64,000 nucleotides of DNA from Niabella agricola (GTDB lineage: Bacteria; Bacteroidota; Bacteroidia; Chitinophagales; Chitinophagaceae): positions 2,852,001-2,916,000 of the forward strand of contig NZ_JAJHIZ010000003.1 of the NCBI RefSeq assembly GCF_021538615.1. The letters are read 5' to 3'. The notes under the pieces are model-generated. The model saw only the letters and a list, made by a program, of their open reading frames with translations, did no database searches and was not told the DNA's origin. Positions 16,713 through 26,705 of the stretch are shown piece after piece; position 1 is the stretch's first letter, and every line of letters begins with the position of its first letter. The translations under genes and the position numbers were made by a program.

Positions 16713-18152
16713 TTAATTTTCCTGTACCACGATATTTTCCGTAAAAGCATTCTTAACCACATCAGATTGCATCATATTTCGCCCTGCCAGCTTTACATTC
16801 TCAAATCTTACATTCCGGATCATATGGCTTGAATCGTACCCCTCAAACAAGGTACCTGTTCCATTGCTCACACAATTAGTAAACCGGATATTGCAAATGG
16901 TACCGGGCCGGTATACCGGATTGGAATTGGATGTTTGTTTGATATAGGCCAGTACGAACTTTGTATTGCCGGGAGTTTCGTCGTAAATACCATCGAAGGT
17001 AATGTTCCGCACTGCCGCCCAATCGGAATGTGGGATGGCCACTGCATACCCGCCCCAGGTCATTTTTGCAAGATCAATATTCCGGAAGCTTAGATTTTCA
17101 ACCGCGCTTGTTTCAAGGGAAGAGCCGATGCGGATGCCCACGCCTACCTGGCTTTTCCATACCATACAATCCCGGGCATGGCAGTCGGCCAGCGGTATTT
17201 CACCATCCACTGCCGCGTTGATCGCATGCCAGCCAAAACCATCATCTCCCGAGCCAATAAAGCAATGGCTGAAGTTTACCCGGGTACAGCCGGATCCAAG
17301 ATCCAGCCCATCATTGTTCTGACCAAAGCTAAGCAGGTTCAGGTGCGACACGTCCACATCGGAGGCGTTAACCATGTCCACCTGCCATCCCAGCGCGGCA
17401 TGACGAACACCAAACCCTTTCAGCACGATGTTCTTGCTTTTGTACACTTTTATAAAATTACCGGCAACCGGGCTGCTCCGGTCGTCAATGAGCCCCCGGC
17501 CCACCAGAGTGATATTTGAATCATTTTCGATCCGTATCTTCCCTTTCAGCACGGCTCCCTCTTCCAGGTAATAGACCGTGTTGGACTGCAATTGAAATTC
17601 ACCGTTTACCCCATTGTGCACGCCGCTGTCGAAGACTACGGTGGCATTGCTTTTATACGCATTCAGATCGGGCGCACCAAAAAGGAATAACGGCTCTCTG
17701 CCGGGGAGATCCAGTGCATAGTTATAATAGTCTGCTGCTGTAAATGTGAGGATATTGCCATTTTTTACCGGTTGCAGGTTCAGTCTTTTGGGCGACAGGG
17801 TATAACTGGTAAACGCAGACGTACAAACAATTTTAATCTGCGCTCCCGGCACATGGGTGAAACGGGCCGTATGTACCACTCTTTTTCCTCCGTTCTGCTC
17901 CAGATCATAACAGGTTTCCTTCCATACGTTTACCGGAATGTTGTTTATATATACCTGGTATGCGCTGCTGCTGACTGCCGGCGTATCAATTGCCGCCAGG
18001 GCCTGGGCCGTGTAAGCCAACCGGGTTTTCAAGGCATCGTTTGCGTTTCCGGAAGTATTCTTTTTGCAGGCAAAGCCCACCGCAGTTGCCATTACCAGTA
18101 ACCATCGCAGCCCCGGAGCACCTGCCTTCTTATGGGTTTTATTCATTTCCAT
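16713..18152 (-). CDS. Secreted right-handed beta-helix glycosidase (GH28/GH49-like)
   Basis: The start at 18152 (MEMNKTHKK) or 18146 is preferred over ATG 18188, which reaches 50 bases into the previous gene. The N-terminus is lipoprotein-like (ATAVGFACKKN). An N-terminal beta-sandwich (YQVYINNIPVNV) precedes a parallel beta-helix containing the polygalacturonase-like pair NNDGLDLGSG and IGSGDDGFGWHA. The region where GH28 enzymes have Gly-His-Gly and Arg-Ile-Lys reads QVGVGIRIGSS, so the usual His is missing. That points to a GH28-like or GH49-like enzyme with a different catalytic arrangement, not a standard polygalacturonase. It overlaps the 1135-aa gene by 14 bases and is part of the operon. 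Confidence 0.72.
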   Translation of the reverse strand: MEMNKTHKKAGAPGLRWLLVMATAVGFACKKNTSGNANDALKTRLAYTAQALAAIDTPAVSSSAYQVYINNIPVNVWKETCYDLEQNGGKRVVHTARFTHVPGAQIKIVCTSAFTSYTLSPKRLNLQPVKNGNILTFTAADYYNYALDLPGREPLFLFGAPDLNAYKSNATVVFDSGVHNGVNGEFQLQSNTVYYLEEGAVLKGKIRIENDSNITLVGRGLIDDRSSPVAGNFIKVYKSKNIVLKGFGVRHAALGWQVDMVNASDVDVSHLNLLSFGQNNDGLDLGSGCTRVNFSHCFIGSGDDGFGWHAINAAVDGEIPLADCHARDCMVWKSQVGVGIRIGSSLETSAVENLSFRNIDLAKMTWGGYAVAIPHSDWAAVRNITFDGIYDETPGNTKFVLAYIKQTSNSNPVYRPGTICNIRFTNCVSNGTGTLFEGYDSSHMIRNVRFENVKLAGRNMMQSDVVKNAFTENIVVQEN

Positions 18153-21100
18153 TAAGTATAATTTTTTTGGATACTGATTTGCTTCCATCCGTTTTAAAAT
18201 CCATTTCGATCACAGCAGGCTCGCTCATCCCGATTTTGCTGAAACTCCATTCATAGGGATACTGTTTTACTTCCTGCGTTTGACTGTTGCATGTAACCGT
18301 TACAGCATGCCCGCTTAAGGGTGCAGTTTCTGCAAAGCCATAAAAACTATCCCATCCAAAGGGAGAACGGATGCGGAACAGGAACACACGGCCCCAGGGT
18401 TTACCCAGGTCGATAATTTTCATTCCTTCTTTCAGTGGCGGAAATATTTTCTGCGATGCGATTGCATTCAACGGAATGGCTATGGCGCGGAATCCTTTTG
18501 CAGGTACCTGCACTTCAACGCCCGCATTTTTAATGGCCACTGTTTCAGATTGCCCGTCGCCGGCGTAGCACAGGGCCTGGCCCTCCTGTTTGGCACCGGT
18601 CTGCTTCGCCCATCTGATGTTTACCGGTTGGGCCTGAGCTGCTTCCGAAGAAAGCAAGATCCAGAAATTTTTATCGGAAATTGCGGTTACATAATTAATC
18701 TCCGGGTTTTGAATCTGCACCCAATCTTTATGCATACGCAGTATTGCTTTTGTATCTCCGAAAATGGTTCCTTTTCCTCCACCATATACCCGGTTATTAA
18801 ACCACACAAACCCTTCTTGCTTGCTGTAGGGAAATTCCACATTGCCATTAGAGCGCTGTATAGCCTCTGTAATCAGGTAGTCCAGGCTAAACCCGATATG
18901 CGGCGGTATATGATGGTAGTAAATAGAGCTTACATCGGGTCCTTTATAAGGGAAGTTGGCCGACATAGGCACATCGGTAAAACCCGTGCCGTAATATCCG
19001 GGGTAGTTCGCGTATCGGCCAATGACGGCATTCCGGGCATAAATTTCATAAATGGGCTGATGCGCATATTGAAACAGGCGCAGCAGATGCGGCGCCCAGC
19101 TGCTCATAAATACCGGGTGCACAGTTTGTCCTTTTACGCGCGTAAAATACGTACTGGGCTGCTCCAGTCCCAACCCTACCGGAGACACCAGCCATTCCGG
19201 AACCTTCTTTTCCTGCACATCCTCTTTTTTTCTCGGGAAACCCAACCGGTACGGCTGATTTCCTTTCCACCAGATATGGGTAATGCCCTCATAGCGGTTT
19301 CCGGGATGAATGGTTTGCTGCTGGTCTTCCACACAAGGATAACTGCGGATACCTGCAATAGTAAAATATCCGCCATAGGCCGCGGCTTTCAGGTATTTTG
19401 CGTCTTTTGTGGTTTCATACAGGTCCAGCAAATCCCACCAGGGCGCATAAAAGCTGGCGTTGTAAAACGGGATATGACTCAGCGGCTTGCTGGAGTTTGA
19501 ATAAATTTTGTTTTGAATAAACAGGTCGGCATTGTTACGGGCCCGTTGCAACCATTTTGCCTGCCCGGTCATGTGGTAGGCCCATAGCGCCTGATTCCAG
19601 GGAATAAAATCAGTGGAATATCCTTTCGCCGCCCGAAGGCTATCACCCGGCAACGCAAGCTGCTCCAACCACGGGTTCAAACCTCCCAGCATGCGGTTCA
19701 ACCCCACATAGTAAGAAGTGGTGAACTGGGAAGTAAGCGGATTCAGCTCTAATGTTTTCCGGGTATTGTTAAAGGCTGTGGGAACAATATCGGTTGCCCA
19801 TCGGTATCCGCTCCGCGAAAGGGTGAATTCGATCGTAGGTAACGAGCGGCTCAGGTAATACTGTTCATCATTTTGTAATACGGAAAGGGCCACATTCACC
19901 AGCGGCGTGGCATTCACTACTGTCGGCGCTGTTTTTGGGTCCCCTTCAATATCATAAAATCCCTTCAGTTCCTTTGCCCATCCGCCGGCTGTATCATTCT
20001 TTGTTAATGCAATCATATTAAATACCGCATCCGTAAGCGAAGCCTGTTGTTGCCTGCGATAGTCACGCACCTGGAATATATTTTTAGACACATAGGCCAG
20101 GGCCGTATCCCAATTGCCGGAAACCAACCCGATGATAAACCGCCGGTCGATCAGTTGCCCTGCTTCATATTTTGAATCCTTCATCCCCAGAACCGGGGCA
20201 AACATTACCGGCTGTACCTGGTTCTGATGATTCTTAAGGGTAAACCCGGAAGGAGCGTGGTCTACAGAGCCCCAGTCTTTTTTAAGTGTTTCCGGATCTG
20301 CAGCCACGTATGTTGAAACAGGCCCGTAGCTTGTTTTGGCAGCAACGATTGCAATAGGTTGCTGCATCATAGAAGTAACCATCATTTGCGGACATTCGGA
20401 TACACGCTTATATTGAAACATAGGGGCCATCAATACATTTTCCAGCTCCGGGTCTGCCACTGGCTGAAAAGCGGCTACCCCCATGCTATAATATCCCTGC
20501 TGAGCCGTTTTGCAAACCAGCCGCAGTTCAATGTGTTGCTGCCCCGCGGGTAGCGACCAAAATCCGGTGACGGGTGAACCGTTCCGGGTTACATACTGCA
20601 CTTCGATGGTTTGTTTATCAATGGCATTTACGCTTACTGGAATGGCCTCGCTCAGGTTGCCCGATTGAAAAGGATTGAATTCGTCCCCGGGTTTTTGTAC
20701 GATATACTTTTGTCCTTCGAAAATAAAATACGCCCCGGGGTTCCTGTTATCCCAGGTGGGATAGTATTTATTGAACTGGATGGCTGTGGCATCCGTTGTG
20801 ATCAAAAATACTTTATGGTCTTCCATCTGGCCTCCTGCCTGCTTCCACTGGCCCTGCTCCCGGATCTCCGTTTTGCAGGCGATGGATCGTTGATCCGCAC
20901 CGGCCTTTACAAATTGCAGGCGGATATTTTCATTTTCAATTCCAGCTATGACTTTGTCTGTATGGCCAATCCGCAGCAAGGGAGCTGTATTCTTTTTTTC
21001 TTCAGCTATCACGGGTTGCTCTTCCGGGATCTTCTTCCAGGATAGCAGCGTTTTTGTATCGGTTTTATTTGGGTCAATGGTACTGTCCTGTAACAACAGG

Positions 21101-21546
21101 ATGGCATCACAGCGGCCATAATTAAAATTGTGAAGACGCAGCAATACTGCTGCCTGTTTCAGGTCTGCAGTACCCAGCCGTTCCCAAAAATATCCCGGCC
21201 TTCCATGCCCCCCTGCTTTCTTTAGCCGGGCATTGCCAATGGAAAGCTGGAATAAACGTGTACGGGGATAGGTTTCAAAATCCGGCGTGCGGATCCATAT
21301 AGCATAGTTTCCGGGCTGCTCTACTTTCAATACGGTCAATGCATCGGAGCTTGAATCCTGTTCGCCTTCTAAAAACCGTAAGATATTTCCACTGATGCTT
21401 TCCTTACTGGTTTCTGCAAACCACTTGCCTTTGAACTGAAAATCGGATCCCAGCAGCAGGTACCTGCGAGGCTGCGCAAAAGCATTCCCGCAGCAGATCA
21501 GTAACATAAACACAAGCACCAGCCTGACTGTAATGATGGGGCGCAT
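18139..21546 (-). CDS. Large secreted protein of unknown family (1135 aa), paralogue B
   Basis: A signal peptide (ending GNAFAQ) is followed by a ~125-residue N-terminal module. This has a carbohydrate-binding-like beta-sandwich character (GSDFQFKGKWFAET, NYAIWIRTPDF, FWERLGTADLK). A long body homologous to the 949-aa protein comes next. Shared landmarks are FQVRDYRR, LKGFYD, WWDLLDLYETTKDAKYLKAA, VPEWLVSPVGLGLE, FMSSWAPHLLRL, NYPGYY and YHHIPPHIGFSLDYLI. The predicted body is an (alpha/alpha) toroid followed by beta-sandwich, as in several lyase families. It also resembles paralogue C (868 aa) in the W-x-x-S-x-x-GL motif. No numbered CAZy family could be assigned by eye. It lies 12 bases after the 868-aa gene and overlaps the next gene. 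Confidence 0.7.
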   Translation of the reverse strand: MRPIITVRLVLVFMLLICCGNAFAQPRRYLLLGSDFQFKGKWFAETSKESISGNILRFLEGEQDSSSDALTVLKVEQPGNYAIWIRTPDFETYPRTRLFQLSIGNARLKKAGGHGRPGYFWERLGTADLKQAAVLLRLHNFNYGRCDAILLLQDSTIDPNKTDTKTLLSWKKIPEEQPVIAEEKKNTAPLLRIGHTDKVIAGIENENIRLQFVKAGADQRSIACKTEIREQGQWKQAGGQMEDHKVFLITTDATAIQFNKYYPTWDNRNPGAYFIFEGQKYIVQKPGDEFNPFQSGNLSEAIPVSVNAIDKQTIEVQYVTRNGSPVTGFWSLPAGQQHIELRLVCKTAQQGYYSMGVAAFQPVADPELENVLMAPMFQYKRVSECPQMMVTSMMQQPIAIVAAKTSYGPVSTYVAADPETLKKDWGSVDHAPSGFTLKNHQNQVQPVMFAPVLGMKDSKYEAGQLIDRRFIIGLVSGNWDTALAYVSKNIFQVRDYRRQQQASLTDAVFNMIALTKNDTAGGWAKELKGFYDIEGDPKTAPTVVNATPLVNVALSVLQNDEQYYLSRSLPTIEFTLSRSGYRWATDIVPTAFNNTRKTLELNPLTSQFTTSYYVGLNRMLGGLNPWLEQLALPGDSLRAAKGYSTDFIPWNQALWAYHMTGQAKWLQRARNNADLFIQNKIYSNSSKPLSHIPFYNASFYAPWWDLLDLYETTKDAKYLKAAAYGGYFTIAGIRSYPCVEDQQQTIHPGNRYEGITHIWWKGNQPYRLGFPRKKEDVQEKKVPEWLVSPVGLGLEQPSTYFTRVKGQTVHPVFMSSWAPHLLRLFQYAHQPIYEIYARNAVIGRYANYPGYYGTGFTDVPMSANFPYKGPDVSSIYYHHIPPHIGFSLDYLITEAIQRSNGNVEFPYSKQEGFVWFNNRVYGGGKGTIFGDTKAILRMHKDWVQIQNPEINYVTAISDKNFWILLSSEAAQAQPVNIRWAKQTGAKQEGQALCYAGDGQSETVAIKNAGVEVQVPAKGFRAIAIPLNAIASQKIFPPLKEGMKIIDLGKPWGRVFLFRIRSPFGWDSFYGFAETAPLSGHAVTVTCNSQTQEVKQYPYEWSFSKIGMSEPAVIEMDFKTDGSKSVSKKIILNGNE

Positions 21547-21558
21547 TTATTGAACGAT

Positions 21559-24165
21559 TTAATTGTAATCAAATGCATAGACCGTCAGGCCATAGGGGCC
21601 GATCTTTATCTTGTTTGGCGGAACATCTTTCATGCGCTCGCCTGATGCCGTGAAACATTCGGCACTTTCCGGCCGGATCTCGCATCCTGGGATAAAACGG
21701 GAACCGTCGATCTTCAAATCTCCCTGCTGTAGCTCGTCATCATTATTGAGTACAAACAGGTAAAGCTTCTTTGTCTTCTGGTTTAACGCACACAGGTAAT
21801 CCATATTCGGATTGCTTAATGAAACCAGGCCCTCTTTAAACAGTAATTTTCCTTGCTGACCAAATATTTTTCCTTCCCGGAAACCGAATGTTTTATGTGG
21901 CCCCACCTTGGGTGTAAGAAAGCCGGCGGGAAAATCGATCCGGCCCTGCGACCGCAGCGCAAGCTCCGCCATCAGGTAATCGGTGATCCATCCTATCTGC
22001 CACCAGGCATGGTGCGGATAGGGCCCTGCGCCCTTGTTCATTGCGCTCCAGTAATAGGAGGCCACACCGGTAGCAGGATCTACAAATGCGTCTTTGCTCA
22101 ATGCCGCCGTTCTGGCCATTTTCAGGTACAGGGAATCCTTTGTTAGTTGAAACAGGCGCACGAACATACCGGCATGACTGGCCAGCAGGATAGGACCGCT
22201 GGGATTTGCCGAACCCAATGTACCACCATGTTCAAAGCTTAATCCCACCTGGCTGATCTGCCAGTCTTCCAGTTGGCGTCCGTTGCTTTTCTTAGCTTGA
22301 TGCCCCGGTATCGGATGCGAGTAAATGGATGTCGTATAGAATTGTGCTGTTGTTACAGCCGCCTGTTTAAATCGCGAGTCTTTAGTAATATCGTACAGAT
22401 CCAGCAATGCCTGGGCGCTTTGACCGGTAGCAAAATCCGGAGCAAACCGCGCATCGCCGCAAACGCCCAAAAAGTAGCCCCGCTCTACCGCATTTTTAAT
22501 ATACCAGTTCGCTGATTTTAGCGCTGCATCGAGGTACTTTTTGTCCCCGAGTGTTTTGTATGCAACCACCAACCCGTAAAAAGTAGGACGGTAATCCTTC
22601 AGATCCGTAAACATCGGCTTCATCGTATGATTATTATACGCTACTTCCCAATAGCCTTCCGGTTTCATCGTGGTCAACAGCCAGTCTGCCGCAAGGCGTA
22701 TCGACTTTTTTAGAGCTGCGTTTCCGGGTTCAAACAACAGGATATTACCCATATCCAGCAACATATAATAAGTGGTGGCAACCGGTTCGGTGTACGGGCC
22801 CCACTCTTCTGTAAACCGCTTGGATTGATACAGGTAATATTGACCCGCCGCCGCACCGCTGAAAAAGCCACCGCCGGTATTTTGCTGCGTCAGTTTAAAA
22901 TTCAATGCTGCTTTTAACCGCTCGTGAATCAGCACAGAATCCTGCGTGATGGTTGCCAGCATCCACATCGCACCATAATCCGCATTTTTAACAGCGTCCC
23001 TGTTCGACTCGTATACGCCTCCCAGATAGTCCTGTGCACCAATGATGCGACCGTTATATTCAAACGTACGCCAACGGGAAGTACTGTCATTTTTTACATA
23101 GCTGAAAAGTTGCCCGATCCGTTCAGATAAGGATAAGCGGGTCTGTTTTATATGCAGCAATTCATCAAAGCGGTAGATATCATTCACCACATGTTTGTAA
23201 ACCGGATACCAGTTTGCAGCATTCACCGTATACCGGAAATCAAAAGAAACTGTTTCTCCTTCTTTTAAATAGGAGTTTTTTTGTCCCAGTACCGGGTAAT
23301 AGAGCGTGGGCATCAGCTGTTCATGGCGATTGATCAGGGATAACCCAAGCCGCCAGTCGGACTGAGTCGATTTATCGAACGCCCAGGGATCGCGGCCGGT
23401 TCCGGGCTCTGCCGTAACCGCCAGCGTAATCCCCTCTTTATTGGTGAGCATACTTGTAAGTGCTGCCGCAGTACGTTCCCGTACCACCATTGGTTTGTCC
23501 GGAATTCCATGGCCATAGCCATACGCATCAATAAAATTGTGGTTGATGCTGTTTCCCTGAAAAAGCCCGGGAATACAGGCCCATTGAAACCGGTCTTTGT
23601 CATTTACAGTAAGCGCCGGACTTGCAATGGAATAATAACCGGGCGCCTTCGCCGTCAGCCGGATGGAAACACGGAGGTCATTTTTGTAAACAGGATCCAG
23701 TTGCCAAACGGCTTCAACGGTAGCAACGTCCGTGTTTTGTTGAAAAATGATTTTGTCGCCGTTTGCTTTATACTGCTGTGGATAAAAAGAAATAGCACGT
23801 CCCTCCCGGTTCATCGAAACAGCGGAAGTATTCGCCTTCCAGGTAGGAATGATATACCGGTATTCAGGTTCGGGAAACTGGATTGTTTTCCCTTCTTTAT
23901 CTGTAAAGACCGCTGCATCCATCTTCGGTTGCTCCGCGCTGTAAAGCAGGGTGTATTGCCCCAGGGGTGTCGCCAAAGATCGCCACCTGCTCTGATCTTT
24001 TACCAGCAGCTGCTTTATTTTATATCCGTTACTGGTCGGGTTCCAATCTACACGCAGCGCATTGTTCCTTAACCCGGCCTTTACAACAGGTTGCCCCAAA
24101 CTCTTTCCGGTTCCTGCTCCCAGTAGTAATATTCCATTTAAACAATAAATAACCACACGATTCAT
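21559..24165 (-). CDS. Large secreted protein of unknown family (868 aa), paralogue C
   Basis: A signal peptide (MNRVVIYCLNGILLLGAG) is followed by an N-terminal beta-rich region and a helical toroid-like centre. The centre contains ALLDLYDITKDSRFKQAA, DWQISQVGLSFEHGG and MFVRLFQLTKDSLYL, all aligned with motifs in the 1135- and 949-aa proteins. The C-terminus has a beta-sandwich (KLYLFVLNN). It is the most divergent of the three paralogues but the motif order is the same. It is the first putative enzyme after the SusC/SusD/DUF5017 surface proteins, a position often held by the main backbone-cleaving enzyme of a locus. A polysaccharide-degrading role is inferred. Confidence 0.7.
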   Translation of the reverse strand: MNRVVIYCLNGILLLGAGTGKSLGQPVVKAGLRNNALRVDWNPTSNGYKIKQLLVKDQSRWRSLATPLGQYTLLYSAEQPKMDAAVFTDKEGKTIQFPEPEYRYIIPTWKANTSAVSMNREGRAISFYPQQYKANGDKIIFQQNTDVATVEAVWQLDPVYKNDLRVSIRLTAKAPGYYSIASPALTVNDKDRFQWACIPGLFQGNSINHNFIDAYGYGHGIPDKPMVVRERTAAALTSMLTNKEGITLAVTAEPGTGRDPWAFDKSTQSDWRLGLSLINRHEQLMPTLYYPVLGQKNSYLKEGETVSFDFRYTVNAANWYPVYKHVVNDIYRFDELLHIKQTRLSLSERIGQLFSYVKNDSTSRWRTFEYNGRIIGAQDYLGGVYESNRDAVKNADYGAMWMLATITQDSVLIHERLKAALNFKLTQQNTGGGFFSGAAAGQYYLYQSKRFTEEWGPYTEPVATTYYMLLDMGNILLFEPGNAALKKSIRLAADWLLTTMKPEGYWEVAYNNHTMKPMFTDLKDYRPTFYGLVVAYKTLGDKKYLDAALKSANWYIKNAVERGYFLGVCGDARFAPDFATGQSAQALLDLYDITKDSRFKQAAVTTAQFYTTSIYSHPIPGHQAKKSNGRQLEDWQISQVGLSFEHGGTLGSANPSGPILLASHAGMFVRLFQLTKDSLYLKMARTAALSKDAFVDPATGVASYYWSAMNKGAGPYPHHAWWQIGWITDYLMAELALRSQGRIDFPAGFLTPKVGPHKTFGFREGKIFGQQGKLLFKEGLVSLSNPNMDYLCALNQKTKKLYLFVLNNDDELQQGDLKIDGSRFIPGCEIRPESAECFTASGERMKDVPPNKIKIGPYGLTVYAFDYN

Positions 24166-24182
24166 ATAGATCTCTTTTTTTA

Positions 24183-25085
24183 TTATGGAGCCGTAATTGT
24201 TAACTCCATTTCCTTTACAACAGATGCCGCTTCTTTTACATTCACATTTGTGGCTACAAATACCACTTTGTATACGCCGGGTTTGTTATATACCCTTGTA
24301 TATTCATATAATTTTTGGGAAATGTTTTTAATGGGTTCTCCCTTATCCGGCATTGTTTTGTTAGGATTGAACTGTTTGGTGATCACCCAGTCGTCATCCA
24401 GATCGGTGCTGTTCCGTACCGTTAATAATTGCGCAGAAGTAATGCTCCAGTTGGTTGCAGGGCCACTGAAATTAAAGGAGGTCCAGCCAGCAGTTGCCAT
24501 ATTGGCCAGTATCGTTTCATCGCCCTGCTGATTAATGCTCTTCAGGTCAAAGGAACGGATCACCCAACGGTTTTGCTGTGCCTCCGGTTTTATCACATTG
24601 GTTTTATACCGGAACGCGATGGCTATATTTTTATTGCGGGCGGCAAAACTGCTCAGATCAATATTGCCCGAAGGCGTTTGATCCTGGCCGGTTGATAGCA
24701 CCGCTTTATCCGTAATGTCTTCCCAGGTAGCGGCTTTTACATTGGTGGAATCGTATTTCCCGCTAAAATCGGTAGACACCAGCAGCTTGATCACCGACTG
24801 ATCGATGGGCATCTGCCCGAACTGTGCATAGCTTTTAAAATTAAGAGATATGGAATTTCCTTCCACAACCGTACGTTGCCGGAAGTCGTAGACATGACCG
24901 GCCTCGCCCGACCAGAACACCAGATTGTTGGGCTTTCCATTTATTACAAAGCGAATGGGCTCTCCCACCTTATAACTGGTTTTTTCGAGCTCTATAGAAA
25001 AGTTATCAAAGGCATCCAGCGCATATCTTTTTTTGCAGGAAACCAGTGAAAGAAAAAACAGCACAGCAATTATTAGCTTATTCAT
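24183..25085 (-). CDS. DUF5017 domain surface lipoprotein
   Basis: The start is taken at ATG 25085 (MNKLIIAVLFF), because the frame extension to 25094 needs TTG. A lipoprotein signal ends LSLVSC, with CKK after cleavage. The body has beta-sandwich features: YKVGEPIRFVINGKPNNLVFWSG (PKD/Ig-like), IDLSSFAARNKNIAIAFRYK, WVIRSFDLKS, and a C-terminal VYNKPGVYKVVFVATNV. These are the DUF5017 pattern. Such proteins sit directly after SusC/SusD in Bacteroidota loci and are thought to act as surface glycan-binding proteins (SusE/F-like role). It is 6 bases from the susD stop codon, so it is co-transcribed. Confidence 0.85.
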   Translation of the reverse strand: MNKLIIAVLFFLSLVSCKKRYALDAFDNFSIELEKTSYKVGEPIRFVINGKPNNLVFWSGEAGHVYDFRQRTVVEGNSISLNFKSYAQFGQMPIDQSVIKLLVSTDFSGKYDSTNVKAATWEDITDKAVLSTGQDQTPSGNIDLSSFAARNKNIAIAFRYKTNVIKPEAQQNRWVIRSFDLKSINQQGDETILANMATAGWTSFNFSGPATNWSITSAQLLTVRNSTDLDDDWVITKQFNPNKTMPDKGEPIKNISQKLYEYTRVYNKPGVYKVVFVATNVNVKEAASVVKEMELTITAP

Positions 25086-25100
25086 CGCATACAATTTTTA

Positions 25101-26672
25101 TTACCAACCGGAATTTTGTTTGATATTAGGATTCACCGCCAGTTCACTGTTGGGAATCGGGAATAATACTGCCCGCGCAGTTACCCGCTGGGCCTGCGCT
25201 ACAGCAGGATCCCGTAGCGCCGTAGGCATATTTGCCTGGTATTCCCGCGCCTGTGCCTGCATAACCGTTGGATAAATCCCCCAGCGTATCAGATCATGCT
25301 TGCGAATCCCTTCAAAGGCCAGTTCCCGCAGCCGCTCATTTACGATCAGCTCCTGGAAGTCTTGCTGTGAAAGGCCCGCGGGCGCATCGGCCTGGGTATC
25401 CGGGGCAAGCACATCTTTCCCATATCCTCTCCGCCTCACCATGTTAATGGCCATATACGCTTTTTCGGAAGGCCCGTTGTTTAAGTAGTTGTCGGCTTCC
25501 GCAAACATCAGCAGGACATCCGCATAGCGTAACAAGGGCCAGTTGGTTCCGGTATTGTTCTGGTTCCGGGGCAAAACGGTTTCATATTCCCTTCTCCATT
25601 TTCCATTACTGCGCTCGTAAATTTCGTTGGCCCCCCAGGCGGTGCGTACCACCGTGCTTCCAGTGGTTACAAACCGGAACGGCGCCACGGCCCAGTCTCT
25701 TCGCAGATCACCATTGGCATAGGCATTGTACAGTTTAGCCGTGGCATGTACATAATCATATCCATACCCGGTATCGATATTGCCGCAGGTAATACCGTTA
25801 TAACTTCCAATGGTACCGCCTTCCTGTATTTCACCCTGGCTGGTTCCTTTAAATTCTACTTCCCAAAGATTTTCCCGTGTGTCAAAAATTTCTTTAACAT
25901 GATTGATATAGATCTGCCTGAAATCGGGGTTTAACCCATGCAGGCCCGACTGCATTACACTATCGGCATAGGCCCGGGCCTCCGTATATTTTGAAACATC
26001 CTTCAACGGAGTTCCGGCCATCGTTAAACAAACCCGGGCCAGTATACCCTGTACCGTGGTCTTTGTAATACGGGTGTTATATCCGTAATCCGAAACCGAC
26101 CGTACAAGACCCTCTGCTTCTTTCATGTCTTTTAATATCTGATCATAAATCTCTTTTACCGGACTACCGGGCAGCGGCGCTTCTTCCGGGCTTTTGCTGG
26201 ATTGCAGTTTTAGAGGCACGGAGCCAAATTCATCTGTCAGTAAAAAATAATAATAGGCTCTCAGGAAAAGCGCCTGCCCTTTTATCTCTTTACGTTTTGC
26301 TTCACTTACCTGCTGTGCCTTGTCTATATTTTCCAACAACATATTTGCCCGTTCAATACCGGTATACAAAGCTTCCCAATGCCGGTTGATTTCCAGGGTG
26401 GATGCATCGATGATGTTGGCATTGATTCCGGAGGTTTGGTTTTTCATGAAGAACTCGTCACTCACCACCAGGTAGCTGGCCATCCCCTGCGCATACACCC
26501 GGTTATCGCCCATACGGTCATAAACCCCGGCCAGGGCCGATTCCAGCTCACTTTCTGTATTGTAATAGTTAACCGGCGATACAAAATCCTGCGGGGTTGT
26601 GTCCAGAATCTTGTTGCACGAAAAACCCAGCAATGCCAGTGCTGTATAGATATAATAGAAACGCTTTTTCAT
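25101..26672 (-). CDS. SusD/RagB family nutrient-binding outer membrane lipoprotein
   Basis: 523 residues with lipoprotein signal LLGFSCNK. Typical SusD landmarks follow: LDTTPQDFVSPVNYYNTESELE near the N-terminus, and helical TPR-like repeats with ERANMLLENIDKA and LFLRAYYYFLLTDEFGSVPL. The C-terminal part has LLRYADVLLMFAEADNYL, RRRGYG and ERLRELAFEGIRKHDLIRWG. SusD proteins cap the SusC channel and capture glycan oligomers at the cell surface. It follows susC by about 33 bases and forms the transport pair of this locus. Confidence 0.96.
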   Translation of the reverse strand: MKKRFYYIYTALALLGFSCNKILDTTPQDFVSPVNYYNTESELESALAGVYDRMGDNRVYAQGMASYLVVSDEFFMKNQTSGINANIIDASTLEINRHWEALYTGIERANMLLENIDKAQQVSEAKRKEIKGQALFLRAYYYFLLTDEFGSVPLKLQSSKSPEEAPLPGSPVKEIYDQILKDMKEAEGLVRSVSDYGYNTRITKTTVQGILARVCLTMAGTPLKDVSKYTEARAYADSVMQSGLHGLNPDFRQIYINHVKEIFDTRENLWEVEFKGTSQGEIQEGGTIGSYNGITCGNIDTGYGYDYVHATAKLYNAYANGDLRRDWAVAPFRFVTTGSTVVRTAWGANEIYERSNGKWRREYETVLPRNQNNTGTNWPLLRYADVLLMFAEADNYLNNGPSEKAYMAINMVRRRGYGKDVLAPDTQADAPAGLSQQDFQELIVNERLRELAFEGIRKHDLIRWGIYPTVMQAQAREYQANMPTALRDPAVAQAQRVTARAVLFPIPNSELAVNPNIKQNSGW

Positions 26673-26705
26673 ATGAATATTTTTATGGGTTCTTTATCGC
26701 TGTCG

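Noticed and set aside
18550..19500. 316-codon plus-strand frame antisense to the 1135-aa gene
   Set aside because: The opposite strand codes for a conserved paralogue; this frame mirrors its codon structure.
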